Notes under the pieces: generated by a model
Database searches by the model: none
What the model was told of the DNA's origin: nothing
What the model saw: only the letters and a program-made list of their open reading frames with translations
Shown here: positions 20,601 through 31,190 of the stretch, piece after piece
Layout: every line of letters starts with the position of its first letter
How positions within the stretch are numbered: position 1 is the stretch's first letter
Assembly: GCA_049999725.1 (NCBI GenBank)
Contig: JBNGIS010034130.1
Span: 1-31,190 of the forward strand
Length of the DNA: 31,190 bases
Source of the DNA: Haplomitrium mnioides
Lineage: Eukaryota; Marchantiophyta; Haplomitriopsida; Calobryales
Direction of reading: 5' to 3'
Position numbers and translations under genes: made by a program

Positions 20601-22734
20601 AATGAGTTGTTGAAGCATTAAACTTATCACCAAATGAGTTTTTAGGTTGGAGTATTCCTAGTTTATGAACATCACAATGAGTTGTTGGAAACCCATGATT
20701 ATTACCATTGTGTTTCTAAGTTTAAAAAATTGTAGTTCATAAACATGAAAATGAGTTGCTAAAAACCTCAAGCTTATTACGAGTTGTGTTCTTAAGTTGA
20801 AATGTAGCTAATATTGGAACATGAAAATGAGTTGTTGGAACCCCATACTTATTAGTATTTTGTTTCTTAGCTGAAATGTTGGTAATTAAAGAACATGAAA
20901 ATGAGTTGTTGAAACATTAAACTTATCACCAAATGAGTTTTAAGGTTGGAATATTCCTAGTTTACAAACATCACAATGAGTTGTTGAAAACCCATGATTA
21001 TTGCCATTGTGTTTCTAAGTTGAAAAGTTTGTAGTATATGAACGTGAAAATGAGTTGCTGAAACCTCAAACTTATTACGAGTTGTGTTTTTAAGTTGAAA
21101 TGCTACTAATATTGGATGATCAAGATGAGTTGTTGGAACCCCATACTTATTACTATTTTGTTTCTTAACAGAAATGTTGGTAATTAAGAAACATGAAAAT
21201 GAGTTAATGAAACATCAAATTTATCACCAATTATGTTTCTAGGTTGGAATATTCCTAATCTATGAACATCACAATGAGTTGTTGGAAACCCATGAGTATT
21301 ACCATTGTGTTTCTAAGTTGAAATGTTTGTAGTTCATAAACATGACAATGAGTTGCTGAAACCTCAAACTTATTACGAATTGTGTTTTTAAGTTGAAATG
21401 CTACTAATATTGGAACATCAAGATAAGTTGTTGGAACCCCATACTTATTACTATTTTGTTTCTTAGCTGAAATGTTGGTAATTAAGGAACATGAAAATGA
21501 GTTGTTGAAACATTAAACTTATCACCAAATGAGTTTTTTGTTTGGAATATTTCTAGTTTACAAACATCACAATGAGTTTTTGGAAACCCATGATTATTAA
21601 TATTGTGTTTCTAAGTTGAAATTTTTGTAGTTTTTGAACGTGAAAATGAGTTGCTAAAAACCTCAAGCTTATTACGAGTTGAAAATCAGTTGTTGAAACC
21701 TCAAACTTATTAGGAGTTGTGTTTTTAAGTTGAAATTCTACTAATATTGGAACATCAAGATGAGTTGTTGGAACCCCATAATTGTTACTATTTTGTTTCT
21801 TAGCGGAAATGTTGGTAATTAAGGAACATGAAAATGAGTTGTTGAAACATAATATTTATCACCAATTGTGTTTCTATGTTGAAATATTCCTAGTTTACGA
21901 ACATACCAATGAGTTGTTGGAAACCCGTAATTATTACCAGTGTGTTTCTAAGTTGAAATGATTGTAGTTCATAAACATGAAAATGAGTTGCTATAAACCT
22001 CAAGCTTATTACGAGTTGTGTTCTTAAGTTGAAATGTAACTAATATTGGAACATGAAAATGAGTTGTTGGAACCCTATACTTATTACTATTTTGTTTCTT
22101 AACTGAAATGTTGGTAGGTAGGAAACATGAAAATGAGTTGTTGAAACATCAAATTTATCACCAATTGTGTTTCTAGGTTGGAATATTTCTAGTTTACGAA
22201 CATCACAATGAGGTGTTGGAAACCCATGAGTATTACCATTGTGTTTCTAAGTTGAAATGTTTGTAGTTCATAAACATGAAAATGAGTTGCTAAAAACCTC
22301 AAGCTTATTACGAGTTATGTTCTTAAGTTGAAATGTAGCTAATATTGGAACATGAAAATGAGTCGTTGGAACCCCATACATATTACTACTTTGTTTCTTA
22401 GCTGAAATGTTGGTAATTAAGGAACTTAAAAACGAGTTGTTGAAACATTAAACTTATCACCAAATGAGTTTTTAGGTTGGAATATTCCTAGTTTACGAAC
22501 ATCACAATGAGTTGTTGGAAGCCCATGATTATTACCATTGTGTTTCTAGGTTGAAATATTTGTAGGCCATAGACATGAAAATGAGTTGCTAATAACCTCA
22601 AGCTTATTATGAGTTGTGTTTGAAAGTTGAAATGTAACTAATAATAGAACATGAAAATGAGTTGTTGGAACCCCATACTTATTACTATTTTGTTTCTTAA
22701 CTGAAATGTTGGTAGTTAAGAAACATGAAAATGA

Positions 22735-22744
22735 NNNNNNNNNN
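22735..22744. other. Assembly gap (10 N) with real missing satellite
   Basis: The sequence passes from 31 bases into subunit A straight to subunit C (TTGTAGTTTATAAACGTG). A starts lie 174 bp apart across the gap (22704 to 22878), so at least 134 bases, or 134 plus a multiple of 298, are missing. The flanks do not overlap, unlike those of the other two gaps. Confidence 0.88.
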
Positions 22745-24957
22745 TTGTAGTTTATAAACGTGCAAATGAGTTGTTGAAACCTCAAACTTATTACCAATTG
22801 TGTTTAAAAGTTGAAATGCTACTAATATTGGAACATCTAGATGAGTTGTTGCAACCCCATTGTTATTACTATTTTCTTTCTTACGTGAAACGTTGGTAAT
22901 TAAAGAACATAAAAATGAGTTCTTTAAACTTTAAACTCATCACCAAATTAGTTTTTAGGTTGTAATATTCCTAGTTTACGAACATCACAAGGAGTTGTTG
23001 GAAACCCATGATTACTACCATTGTGTTTCTAAGTTGAAATGTTTGTAGTTCATAAACATGAAAATGAGTTGCTATAAACCTCAAGCTTATTACGAGTTGT
23101 GTTCTTAAGTTGAAATGTAGCTAATATTGGAACATGAAAATGAGTTGCTGGAACCCCATACTTATTACTATTTTGTTTCTTAACTGAAATTTTGGTAATT
23201 AAGGAACATGAAAGTGAGTTGTTGAAACATTAAACTTATCACCAAATGAGTTTTTAGGTTGGAATATTCCTAGTTTACGAACATCACAATGAGTTGTTGA
23301 AAACCCATGATTATTGCTATTGTGTTTCTAAGTTTAAATGCTTGTAGTTTATGAACGTGAAAATGAGTTGCTTAAACCTCAAACTTATTACGAGTTGTGT
23401 TTTTAAGTTGAAATGCTACTAATATTGGAACATCAAGATAAGTTGTTGGAACCCCCCACTTATTACTATTTTGTTTCTTAGCTGAAATCTTGGTAATTGA
23501 GGAATATGAAAATGAGTTGTTGAAACATTAAACTTATCACCAAATGAGTTTTCTGGTTGGAGTATTCCTAGTCTATGAACATCACAATGAGTTGTTGGAA
23601 ACCCATGATTATTACTATTGTGTTTCTAAGTTGAAATGTTTGTAGTTTATGAACGTAAAAATGAGTTGCTGAAATCTCAAACTTATTCCGAGTTGTGTTT
23701 TTTAGTTGAAATCCTACTAATATTGGAACATCGAGATGAGTTGTTGGAACCCCATACTTATTACTATTTTGTTTCTTAGCTGAAATGTTGGTTAGTCACG
23801 AACATGAAAATGGGTTGTTGAAACATTAAACTTATCACCAAATGAGTTTTTACGTTGGAATATTCCTAGTTTATGAACATCACAGCTAGTTGTCGGAAAC
23901 CCATGATCATTACCATTGTGTTTCTAAGTTGAAATGTTTGTAGTTTATGAACGTGAAAATGAGTTGCTGAAACCTCAAACTTATTACCAGTTGTGTTTTT
24001 AAGTTGAAATGCTACTAATATTGGAACATCAAGATGAGTTGTTGGAACCCCATACTTATTACTATTTTGTTTCTTAGCTGAAATGTTGGTTATTAAGGAA
24101 CATGAAAATGAGTTGTTGAAACATTAAACTTATTACCAAATGAGTTTTTAGATTGGAATATTCCTAGTTTACGAACATCACAATGAGTTGTTGGAAACCC
24201 ATGATTATTACCATTGTGTTTCTAAGTTTAAATGTATGTAGTTCATAAACATGAAAATGAGTTGCTAGAAACCCCAAGCTTTTTACGAGTTGTGTTTTTT
24301 TAAGTTGGAATGTAGCTAATACTCGAACATGAAAACGAGTTGTTGGAACCCCATACTTATTACTATTTTGTTTTTTAAGTTAAATGTTTGTAGTTAAGAA
24401 ACATGAAAATGAGTTGTTGAAACATCAAATTTATCACCAATTGTGTTTCTAGGTTGGAATATTCCTAATTTATGAAAATCACAATGAGTTGTTGGAAACC
24501 CATGAGTATTACCATTGTGTTTCTAAGTTGAAATGTTTGTAGTTCATAAACATGAAAATGAGTTGCTGAAACCTCAAACATTATGCGAGTTGTGTTATTA
24601 AGTTGAAATGCTAGTAATATTGGAACATCAGGATGAGTTGTTGGAACCCCATACTTATTACTTTTTTGTTCCTTAGCTGAAATATTGGTTATTAAGGAAC
24701 ATGAAAATGAGTTGTTGAAACATTAAACTTATCACCAAATAAGTTTTTAGGTTGGAATGTTCCTAGTTTACGAGCATCACAATGAGTTGTTGGAAACCCA
24801 TGATTATTACCAGTGGGTTTCTAAGTTGAATTATTTTTAGTTTATGAACGTGAAAATGAGTTGCTGAAACCTCAAACTTTTTACAACGTCCGTTTTTAAG
24901 TTGAAATGCAACTAATATTGGAACATCAAGATGAGTTGTTGGAACCCCATACTTATT

Positions 24958-24967
24958 NNNNNNNNNN
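24958..24967. other. Assembly gap (10 N) with duplicated flanks
   Basis: A 28-base stretch at 24930-24957 recurs at 24968-24995. A starts lie 336 bp apart (24680 to 25016). Removing 28 plus 10 bases gives exactly 298, so this too is an unmerged overlap. Confidence 0.92.
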
Positions 24968-26788
24968 GATGAGTTGTTGGAACCCCATACTTATTACTAT
25001 TTTGTTTCTTAGCTGAAATGTTGGTAATTAAGGAACATGAAAATGAGTTGTTGAAACATCAAATTTATCACCAATTCTGTTTCTAGGTTGGAATATTCCT
25101 AGTTTACGAAAATCACAATGAGTTGTTGGAAACCCATGATTATTACCATTGTGTTTCTAAGTTTAAATGTTTGTAGTTCATAAACATGAAAATGAGTTGC
25201 TAGAAACCTCAAGCTTATTACGATTTTTGTTTTTTTAAGATGGAATGTAACTAATATTGGAACATGAAAACGAGTTGTTGGAACCCCATACTTATTACTA
25301 TTTTGTTTCTTAACTTAAATGTTGGTAGTTAAGAAACATGAAAATAAGTTGTTGAAACATCAAATTTATCACCAATTGTGTTTCTAGGTTGGAATATTCC
25401 TAATTTATAAACATCACAATGAGTTGTTGGAAACCCATGAGTATTACCATTGTGTTTCTAAGTTGAAATGTTTGTAGTTCACAAACATGGAAATGAGTTG
25501 CTAAAACCTCAAACTTATTACGAGTTGTGTTTTTAAGTTTAGATGCTACTAATATTGGAACATCAAGATGAGTTGTTGAAACCCCACACTTATTACTATT
25601 TTGTTTCTTAGCTGAAATGTTGGTAATTGAGGAATATGAAAATGAGTTGTTGAAACATTAAACTTATCACCAAATGAGTTTTTTGGTTGGAATATTCCTA
25701 GTCTACGAACATCACAATGAGTTGTTGGAAACCCATGATTATTACCATTGTGTTTCTAAGTTGAAATGTTGGTAGTTTATGAACGTAAAAATGAGTTGCT
25801 GAAATCTCAAACTTATTACGAGTTGTGTTTTAAGTTGAAATCCTACTTATATTGGAACATCAAGATGAGTTGTTGGAACCCCATACTTATTACTATTTTG
25901 TTTCTTAGCTGAAATGTTGGTTAGTCACGAACATGAAAATGAGTTGTTGAAACATCAAACTTATCACCAAATGAGTTTTTAGGTTGGAATATTCCTAGTT
26001 TACGAACATCACAGCGAGTTGTTGGAAACCCATGATCATTACCATTGTGTTTTGTAGCTGAAATGTTGGTAATTAAGGAACATGAAAATGAGTTGTTGAA
26101 ACATTAAACTTATCACCAAATGAGTTTATAGGTTGGAATATTCCTAGTTTACGAACATCACAATTAGTTGTTGGAAACCCATGATTATTACCATTGTGTT
26201 TCTAAGTTTGAATGCTTGTAGTTCTAGTTCATAAACATGAAAATGAGTTCCTAGAAACCTCAAGCTTATTAGGAGTTGTGTTCTTAAGTTGAAATGTAAC
26301 TAATATTGGAACATGAAAATGAGTTGTTGGAACCCCATACTTATTACTATTTTGTTTCTTAACTGAAATGTTGGTTAGTTAAGAAACATGAAAATAAGTT
26401 GTTGAAACATCAAATTTATCACCAATTGTGTTTGTATTGGAATATTCCTAATTTATGAACATCACAATGAGTTATTGGAAACCTATGAGTATTACCATCG
26501 TGTTTCTAAGTTGAAATGTTTGTAGTTTATAAACATGAAAATGAGTTGCTGAAACCTAAAACTTATTACGAGTTGTGTTTTTAAGTTGAAGTGCTACTAA
26601 CATTGGAACATCAAGATGAGTTGTTGGAACGCCATACTTATTACTAGTATATTTCTTAGCTGAAATGTTGGTAATTAAGGAATTTGAAAATGAGGAATTG
26701 AAACATCAAATTTATCACCAATTGTGTTTCTAGGTTGGAATATTCCTAGTTTACGAACATTGCAATGAGTTGTTGGAGACCCATGATT

Positions 26789-26793
26789 ATTAC
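26789..26793. repeat. Target-site duplication ATTAC, left copy
   Basis: ATTAC precedes the TGTCGTAGG start of the solo LTR and recurs at 30939-30943. Satellite B reads ATGATTATTACCATTGTG once the insertion is removed, the exact consensus. Confidence 0.94.
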
Positions 26794-28055
26794 TGTCGTA
26801 GGACAGGGGCAAGCATACTGGCCAATATGCGAGGATCCTGGATCGTTCCTTCTAGGGATCAGAGCTATAATAGTTGTATTGTCACCTTTTTGTCACTTTC
26901 AGTCACTTAAGGCTGACTGAGACCTTGGATCAGCCTTCTGCTGATCTGTCCTTCCTCACTCTTCCTCTCTTCTTCAACCCACAACCCAAAGAAAACAACT
27001 CTCAAACAGTAGTAGATGAAATTTAAACCCTTCCTCTAAGCGGACACTCATTCACTTGCCCCTTCTCAGAACACAAGCAGTGCCCTTCTCGATTTCAGGT
27101 ACTCACCTCCATTCCTGCCATCAAAGTTGCTACTACAACTGATTCACAGCCAATGTCACTCCTTCATCAGCCTCCTTCCTCCTCATCACTGCTCCTCCAG
27201 TCACTGATAGTAAGCTCTGACTTCAATGCACATCACCATGAATCCATCTGCAGGTCTGAATTGTGCTCCAACCAGATTAGAAGCCTCTAGAACTAAGACA
27301 CACAAAAGCATATTTCTGTAAGTAATCTTTAAGCTAGAATTTCAGGAGGTCACTACTCCTCATCTTGCTGTCCCTCAGCCAAGAAGTTCAGCAGCCCTCT
27401 CTGAAATCCTGAACACTCACCCACTAGATCTCCACTCCTACATGAATAGGATTACATCTCTCTTACACAAACTCCTAATCCCACATGCAATGTCCAAAGA
27501 TACCCCTCCTTGCAACATCCATGGCTACTGGATCTAAAATCTGCCCAAGAGATTCTGAATCCCTGCTCACTTCCCTGAATACGGAGAAGGCACTTCCTCT
27601 CTGATTACCACACATTCATAACTCTTCCTTTACTCTAACATTGAGACATACAATTCCAAAATAACATAGCCATGCAATCTTGGAAAAGGGGAACTCTTTG
27701 CCATTCTATCTTCCATTCCATCTTCAAAGCACAAGCACAATAAAAGAGACCAGAGAGTGATACGAGGCAAACCTCCTTGTACCCCTCTCTTACTACTCCT
27801 ATACTCCTATAAGAACATGTTGTAACTAATCCTATCTAACTACCATACTACTAATCTAATCTTCAACTAACTATAGTAATTAGACCTTTTGTCTACTACC
27901 ATCTACTACCACAAACACTAACCTACAAGTAATTACTCAAAATTGTCATACTAACTAAATCCTACACTTAATTTCTCCTAGCCAAGATCAACAAACCTCC
28001 CTCACTGTCTTCATCTGATTCAGTTGGATTCCTCCAACTGCCTCAATACTCCTTA

Positions 28056-28363
28056 TAAGAACATGACAAAATCTCCCTTCTTCCACTAACTTGCTATAGG
28101 AACTCCTTCCCACGCTCTATTTTCACTAACTCTTTAATTTTCTCAATATAAGAACTACTCGAGATCTCCTTTGGAACTAGCTTCTTCCATCGCTTAACAT
28201 AAGAACAATGAATAAGGCCTCTCTTTTTAGTTAACTTGTCAAAACGCTCGCTGTAAGAACAACTCGCAGCTCCCTTGAGATAACTGCCTTGTCCTCGTCG
28301 AATAAGAACAATGCATACTTGAAGCTCCCTTCACTAAGTTACGAAAAAGCTTGATATGAGAAC
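28056..28363. repeat. TAAGAAC cassette repeats in the solo LTR
   Basis: TAAGAAC or a close form starts at 28056, 28149, 28200, 28254, 28303 and 28357. The last five are spaced 49-54 bases, and copies are often followed by AATG and then GCTCCCTT. Outlying copies are at 27810 and 28630. This matches the cassette at 6419-6515. Confidence 0.75.
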
Positions 28364-28492
28364 GAACAAGAAACTCTCTTGCCTCGCACGTCGAACTTTC
28401 GTCTCTCGAATCTGAACCCGTTTCGAACTTTCAACCTTTGGCCACTTTCGAACTTTCACCTCCGTCCGATTCGAACTTTCAAATTGATCTTT

Positions 28493-28760
28493 CCTTCAGT
28501 CCGGATCGTCAATAAGTCGCTATTTCGCTCACGCTCATTCATTCTTTTCCATAGTCCAGATTGTCGATAGATCGCTATTTCGACCGTTCAGCCATTACTC
28601 CCCTTACTCATCCGTCGCAAAGTTTGATATAAGAACAATGACTCCCGTAAATCCATTTCGAACTTTCGGAGATCTTCCACAGGTCCTGTTCGAACTTTTA
28701 AAATCACCTTTTCCTTCCGTCCGATTCGTCGATATATCACCATTCCGACCGCTTAATCCT
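28493..28760. repeat. CCGGATCGTCGATAGATCACC-like repeat in the solo LTR
   Basis: Diverged copies start near 28499 (CCGGATCGTCAATAAGTCGC), 28556 (CCAGATTGTCGATAGATCGC) and 28720 (CCGATTCGTCGATATATCACC). They are recognisable as relatives of the 48-bp units at 6619-6858. TCGAACTTTC recurs around them, as it does in the full element's LTRs. Confidence 0.65.
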
Positions 28761-28782
28761 TCCCCCGCTTCGGATCCCTCTT

Positions 28783-28800
28783 AAGTGGGGTTCCCCACTT
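28783..28800. repeat. Hairpin module, copy 1
   Basis: AAGTGGGGTTCCCCACTT has perfect 8-base arms around TT. It is followed by CGGATACCCACACGGAACC. Confidence 0.85.
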
Positions 28801-28864
28801 CGGATACCCACACGGAACCAGTTTAATCAGTCTCCCCACTTAGGAAGGCTGATCAGAACCAACT

Positions 28865-28884
28865 TAAGTGGGGTTCCCCACTTA
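28865..28884. repeat. Hairpin module, copy 2
   Basis: TAAGTGGGGTTCCCCACTTA has perfect 9-base arms around TT. It is flanked on both sides by TAGGAAGGCT. It corresponds to the 42-bp module of the full element's LTRs, where the arms have decayed. Confidence 0.85.
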
Positions 28885-29090
28885 GGAAGGCTCCCTTCTG
28901 CTCATTTCTACGGATCGGACTCCTCACGGACAACGGACTTCGCTCTTCGGATTCTTCGTTCTCACTCGAATCGTTCATCACATCACTCATTCTCATCCGA
29001 TTCTTCATTTAAGGACGTTCAAACTTCACCCTTCGATTTCAAACAGTCCAAACAACAATCATCATTCATTTTCCTCTCCATTCGATCCCC

Positions 29091-29400
29091 AGCAAGAATT
29101 CCTCTTCTCTGGCAGCTCGATCGTTCGTCATCACTTCAACACAGTCTGCAGCCTGCATTTCAAATCAGATAGCCTTCTTAAGCAATCCTTCATTGAATTC
29201 GGAAGATCTTCTTCAATCGAGTGTCGCAGCAGACCATCTCCCATTGAACGCAATCGCAGCTTCAAGCAATCTCCTCTCCTTCCAATCGCGCAACAGAAAT
29301 TCCTCTTCCCTGGCAGCTCGATCGTTCGGTCTCTCTTCAGCGTAATCCACAGCCTTCATTCAGTTTAATTTCGCAGTAAGAATAGGCAGCATCGCAGATC
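29091..29400. repeat. Tandem duplication of about 200 bp in the solo LTR
   Basis: AATTCCTCTTCTCTGGCAGC and CTCGATCGTTCG near 29098 recur as AATTCCTCTTCCCTGGCAGC and CTCGATCGTTCG near 29299. Both copies are followed by a similar cytosine- and thymine-rich tail containing CACAGCCTTCATT or CAGCCTGCATT. The copies have diverged, so the duplication is not recent. Confidence 0.7.
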
Positions 29401-30291
29401 AATCAATTCCAGCAGGCCCTACGTCGGATTCGATTCTTCATTTAAATATCGCAGCAGGGATTTTCTTCACAACACGTTTGCTTCGCAGATCTCTTCTCCG
29501 TAGCCGAGCGTGTAGCAGTTGGGAATTCTTCATCACCGCTGATAGATTTTCTTTCACTTTAGCTTCTTTCTGCTAGGTGATTCGCACATGCCTCCTTCCT
29601 GCAAATCTACTTCTTCACAAGGAGATCTTCTGCCTCATCGTGCCCTCACTTCATTATCACAAGGCCAGCTCTTTAAATTCGTAAATTGGAACATTCGGAA
29701 TTTCAGACCTCAGAACTCTTCGGAACAGCATAACAACGGATCCTTCGAAATATCCTGAATCGTCGGACACATCGGACTCTTTGTAACATCAGAACATCAG
29801 AACTTCATCTTACTCACGATTCGCTTCCCTCCTGAGTATCGGCGATCAAATCTCCCTCTTCGATTTTACCGATTCAATCCAACTCCCAGATCCCTTCCGT
29901 TCGTCACATCGTTTTCTCGGCCATCCTCTTCTCGTTCAAATTTTCTACAGAGCTCGATTTTTCATAGTTGGATCCTTCATCATCGGTCGATTCCTTCGAG
30001 AGACCTTCTGAGCATTCATTCGCAGATCGTAGCCTTTGTTTCTTCGAATTTCCTCCTGCAACAAATTCTTCTTTCTCTTCTGTTCGAGCAACCGCAGCAG
30101 CAAGGGGAAATTCTTCCTCATCATTTCTTCCGCCCATCCTCCACTATTCGATCCCAGTTCTTCAATTCGCCAAACAGGACACAACACTTCCTCATTCGAT
30201 CGTTTCCACATGGGAGTCTTCTTCACAGGAGCTCGTCAAACCCAGGACCATCCACTCATCCCATAAGTTTTCCTCACTATTGCTGGAGCAG

Positions 30292-30299
30292 TATATATA
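30292..30299. promoter_or_regulatory. Candidate TATA box in the solo LTR
   Basis: TATATATA stands in a GC-mixed context about 640 bp from the right end of the LTR. The motif is palindromic, so it does not settle strand. Downstream on the plus strand is CTCACTCTCTC and a CCCCT-AG-AGGGG mini-hairpin. If the solo LTR is minus-oriented, as its modules suggest, transcription would run leftward. Confidence 0.3.
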
Positions 30300-30938
30300 G
30301 ATCTCACTCTCTCTTTATTTCGAGAGGCAGTCCCCTAGAGGGGTGTAAGGCCACCCACTTATCCTCTTCTTCTGCCCATGGACGGACCTAGTTCAGGGCT
30401 TAACCCTTCCCCAAGGCACGCTGTCCTCCAATTTCAGAGTTAGATAGATAGGTTAGTGGGCTTAGCTTGGCCCTCATCAGTAGGTTAGTTTTATTGCATT
30501 TTATTTTATTTTACTTTTTAAATTTTCATTTCTTCCTTACTCCTACACTATACTCCATTGTTATTTCTACATAAATAAAATCAACTCCTATCCTATCACT
30601 ACATTATTTTTACATTTTTACTTTACAAAAGACCTCTGAAGTACTTTTATCCTTATCAAACCTGGCACCAGACTTCACTCTCAGAGGATCTTCACATCTC
30701 ACATAGCCCATAGCATTCGCTTCTCTTCCTCAAGTCAATGAGGCTGATGTCTTCAATTCCCTCATTTCTCTTCCACAATGCACCAGCTGCTGAAGGACAC
30801 ACCTCCTGATAGTAGCTTCTCTTATATCCCTCAACTCACCAATAACATGAACCATGAACCCTTCTTTAGCTCATCACGCTGCTGCAATAGAGGGTTTCCT
30901 CACTTTTCCTTTCTGAAGCCCAGAACCATGTCGCCACA

Positions 30939-30943
30939 ATTAC
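30939..30943. repeat. Target-site duplication ATTAC, right copy
   Basis: This pairs with 26789-26793. Subunit B resumes with CATTGTGTTTCTAAG. Confidence 0.94.
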
Positions 30944-31190
30944 CATTGTGTTTCTAAGTTTAAATGTATGTAGTTCATAAACATGAAAATGAGTTGTAAG
31001 AAACCTCAAGCTTATTACGAGTTGTGTTTTTTTAAGTTGGAATGTAACTAATATTGGAACATGAAAACGAGTTGTTGGAACCCCATACTTATTACTATTT
31101 TGTTTCTTAACTTAAATGTTAGTAGTTAACAAACATGAAAATGAGTTGTTGAAACATCAAATTTATCACCAATTGTGTTTCTAGGTTGGA
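30939..31190. repeat. Satellite array, block 3
   Basis: The array resumes mid-B, then runs C (type X), D (type X) and most of A (type X), to the window edge. With the solo LTR removed it is a direct, in-phase continuation of block 2, so the three blocks are one array. Confidence 0.95.

Larger units (their letters stand above)
17631..26793. repeat. Satellite array, block 2
   Basis: The same A-B-C-D unit of about 298 bp continues in phase. Two sequence types are mixed here. Type X subunits read CATCAAATTTATCACCAATT (A), CCTCAAGCTTATTACGAG (C) and GTAACTAATATTGGAACATG (D). Type Y subunits read CATTAAACTTATCACCAAAT (A), CCTCAAACTTATTACGAG (C) and GCTACTAATATTGGAACATC (D). Type X C is followed by type X D, and Y by Y. 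From about 24120 to 26793 the types recur roughly every three units, about 0.9 kb. Irregular units are one with a 39-base internal duplication (about 21640-21720) and one lacking C and D (about 26047). Short ORFs in the block are not genes. Confidence 0.95.
26794..30938 (-). mobile_element. Solo LTR of a giant-LTR retrotransposon family, 4,145 bp
   Basis: This segment interrupts a satellite B subunit. It begins TGTCGTAGGACAGG, ends ATGTCGCCACA, and has the 5-bp duplication ATTAC on both sides. No pol or gag fragment, no terminal direct repeats and no credible ORF were found, so it is most simply a solo LTR left by recombination between two LTRs. A non-autonomous element is the alternative. 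Strand is inferred: its plus strand carries the same modules in the same order as the plus strand of the minus-oriented element at 4210-17630. Near its left end, CACTTAAGGCTGACTGAG resembles CACTTAAGGGCTGACTTAG in the other LTR. ORFs at 29904-30300 encode low-complexity Ser-rich peptides and are not called. Confidence 0.85.

Noticed and set aside
29904-30300. Overlapping ORFs of 76-110 residues in the solo LTR
   Set aside because: Ser-rich low-complexity peptides are open on both strands at once. No domain is recognisable and the stretch lies inside an LTR.
26794-30938. DNA transposon or Helitron
   Set aside because: The ends are TG...CA with a 5-bp target duplication, without terminal inverted repeats longer than a few bases, and module content links it to the LTR of the full element.

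Overview
The window is repetitive plant-type heterochromatin with no recognisable host gene. Three kinds of sequence fill it: an AT-rich satellite array, one large degenerate Ty3/gypsy LTR retrotransposon on the minus strand, and one very large solo LTR of a related family. The pol type (a Ty3/gypsy polyprotein without a C-terminal chromodomain, giant LTRs, several CCHC knuckles) points to a land plant or other streptophyte. I cannot name the species. Three runs of exactly ten N mark assembly joins.

Layout. Bases 1-4209 are satellite: a 298-bp unit made of four diverged subunits of 74-75 bp, called A, B, C and D here. Bases 4210-17630 are the retrotransposon, flanked by the 5-bp target duplication AAACG. 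On the minus strand it reads 5' LTR (right end), gag/protease/RT/RNase H/integrase (13369 down to 8268), polypurine tract (8029-8040) and 3' LTR (8025 down to 4210). Bases 17631-26793 continue the satellite exactly in phase. Bases 26794-30938 are a 4,145-bp solo LTR flanked by the target duplication ATTAC. Bases 30939-31190 resume the satellite in phase.

The retrotransposon is dead. Its polyprotein lies mostly in one minus-strand frame, broken by seven in-frame stops and three frameshifts. The capsid part of gag and the primer binding site were not found. The two LTRs match closely only over 4850-8025 and 14431-17630. Next to gag, the right end instead carries a strongly diverged second copy of LTR sequence, which suggests recombination between subfamilies or a deletion.

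The least expected signal is inside the LTRs. The solo LTR and the LTRs of the full element differ in most of their sequence, yet they carry the same short repeat modules in the same order and on the same strand: TAAGAAC cassettes, then a CCGGATCGTCGATAGATCACC-like repeat, then a hairpin-forming CTTAAGTGGGG/CCCCACTTAGG module. A conserved modular architecture of this kind looks regulatory or structural and deserves a comparison across families.
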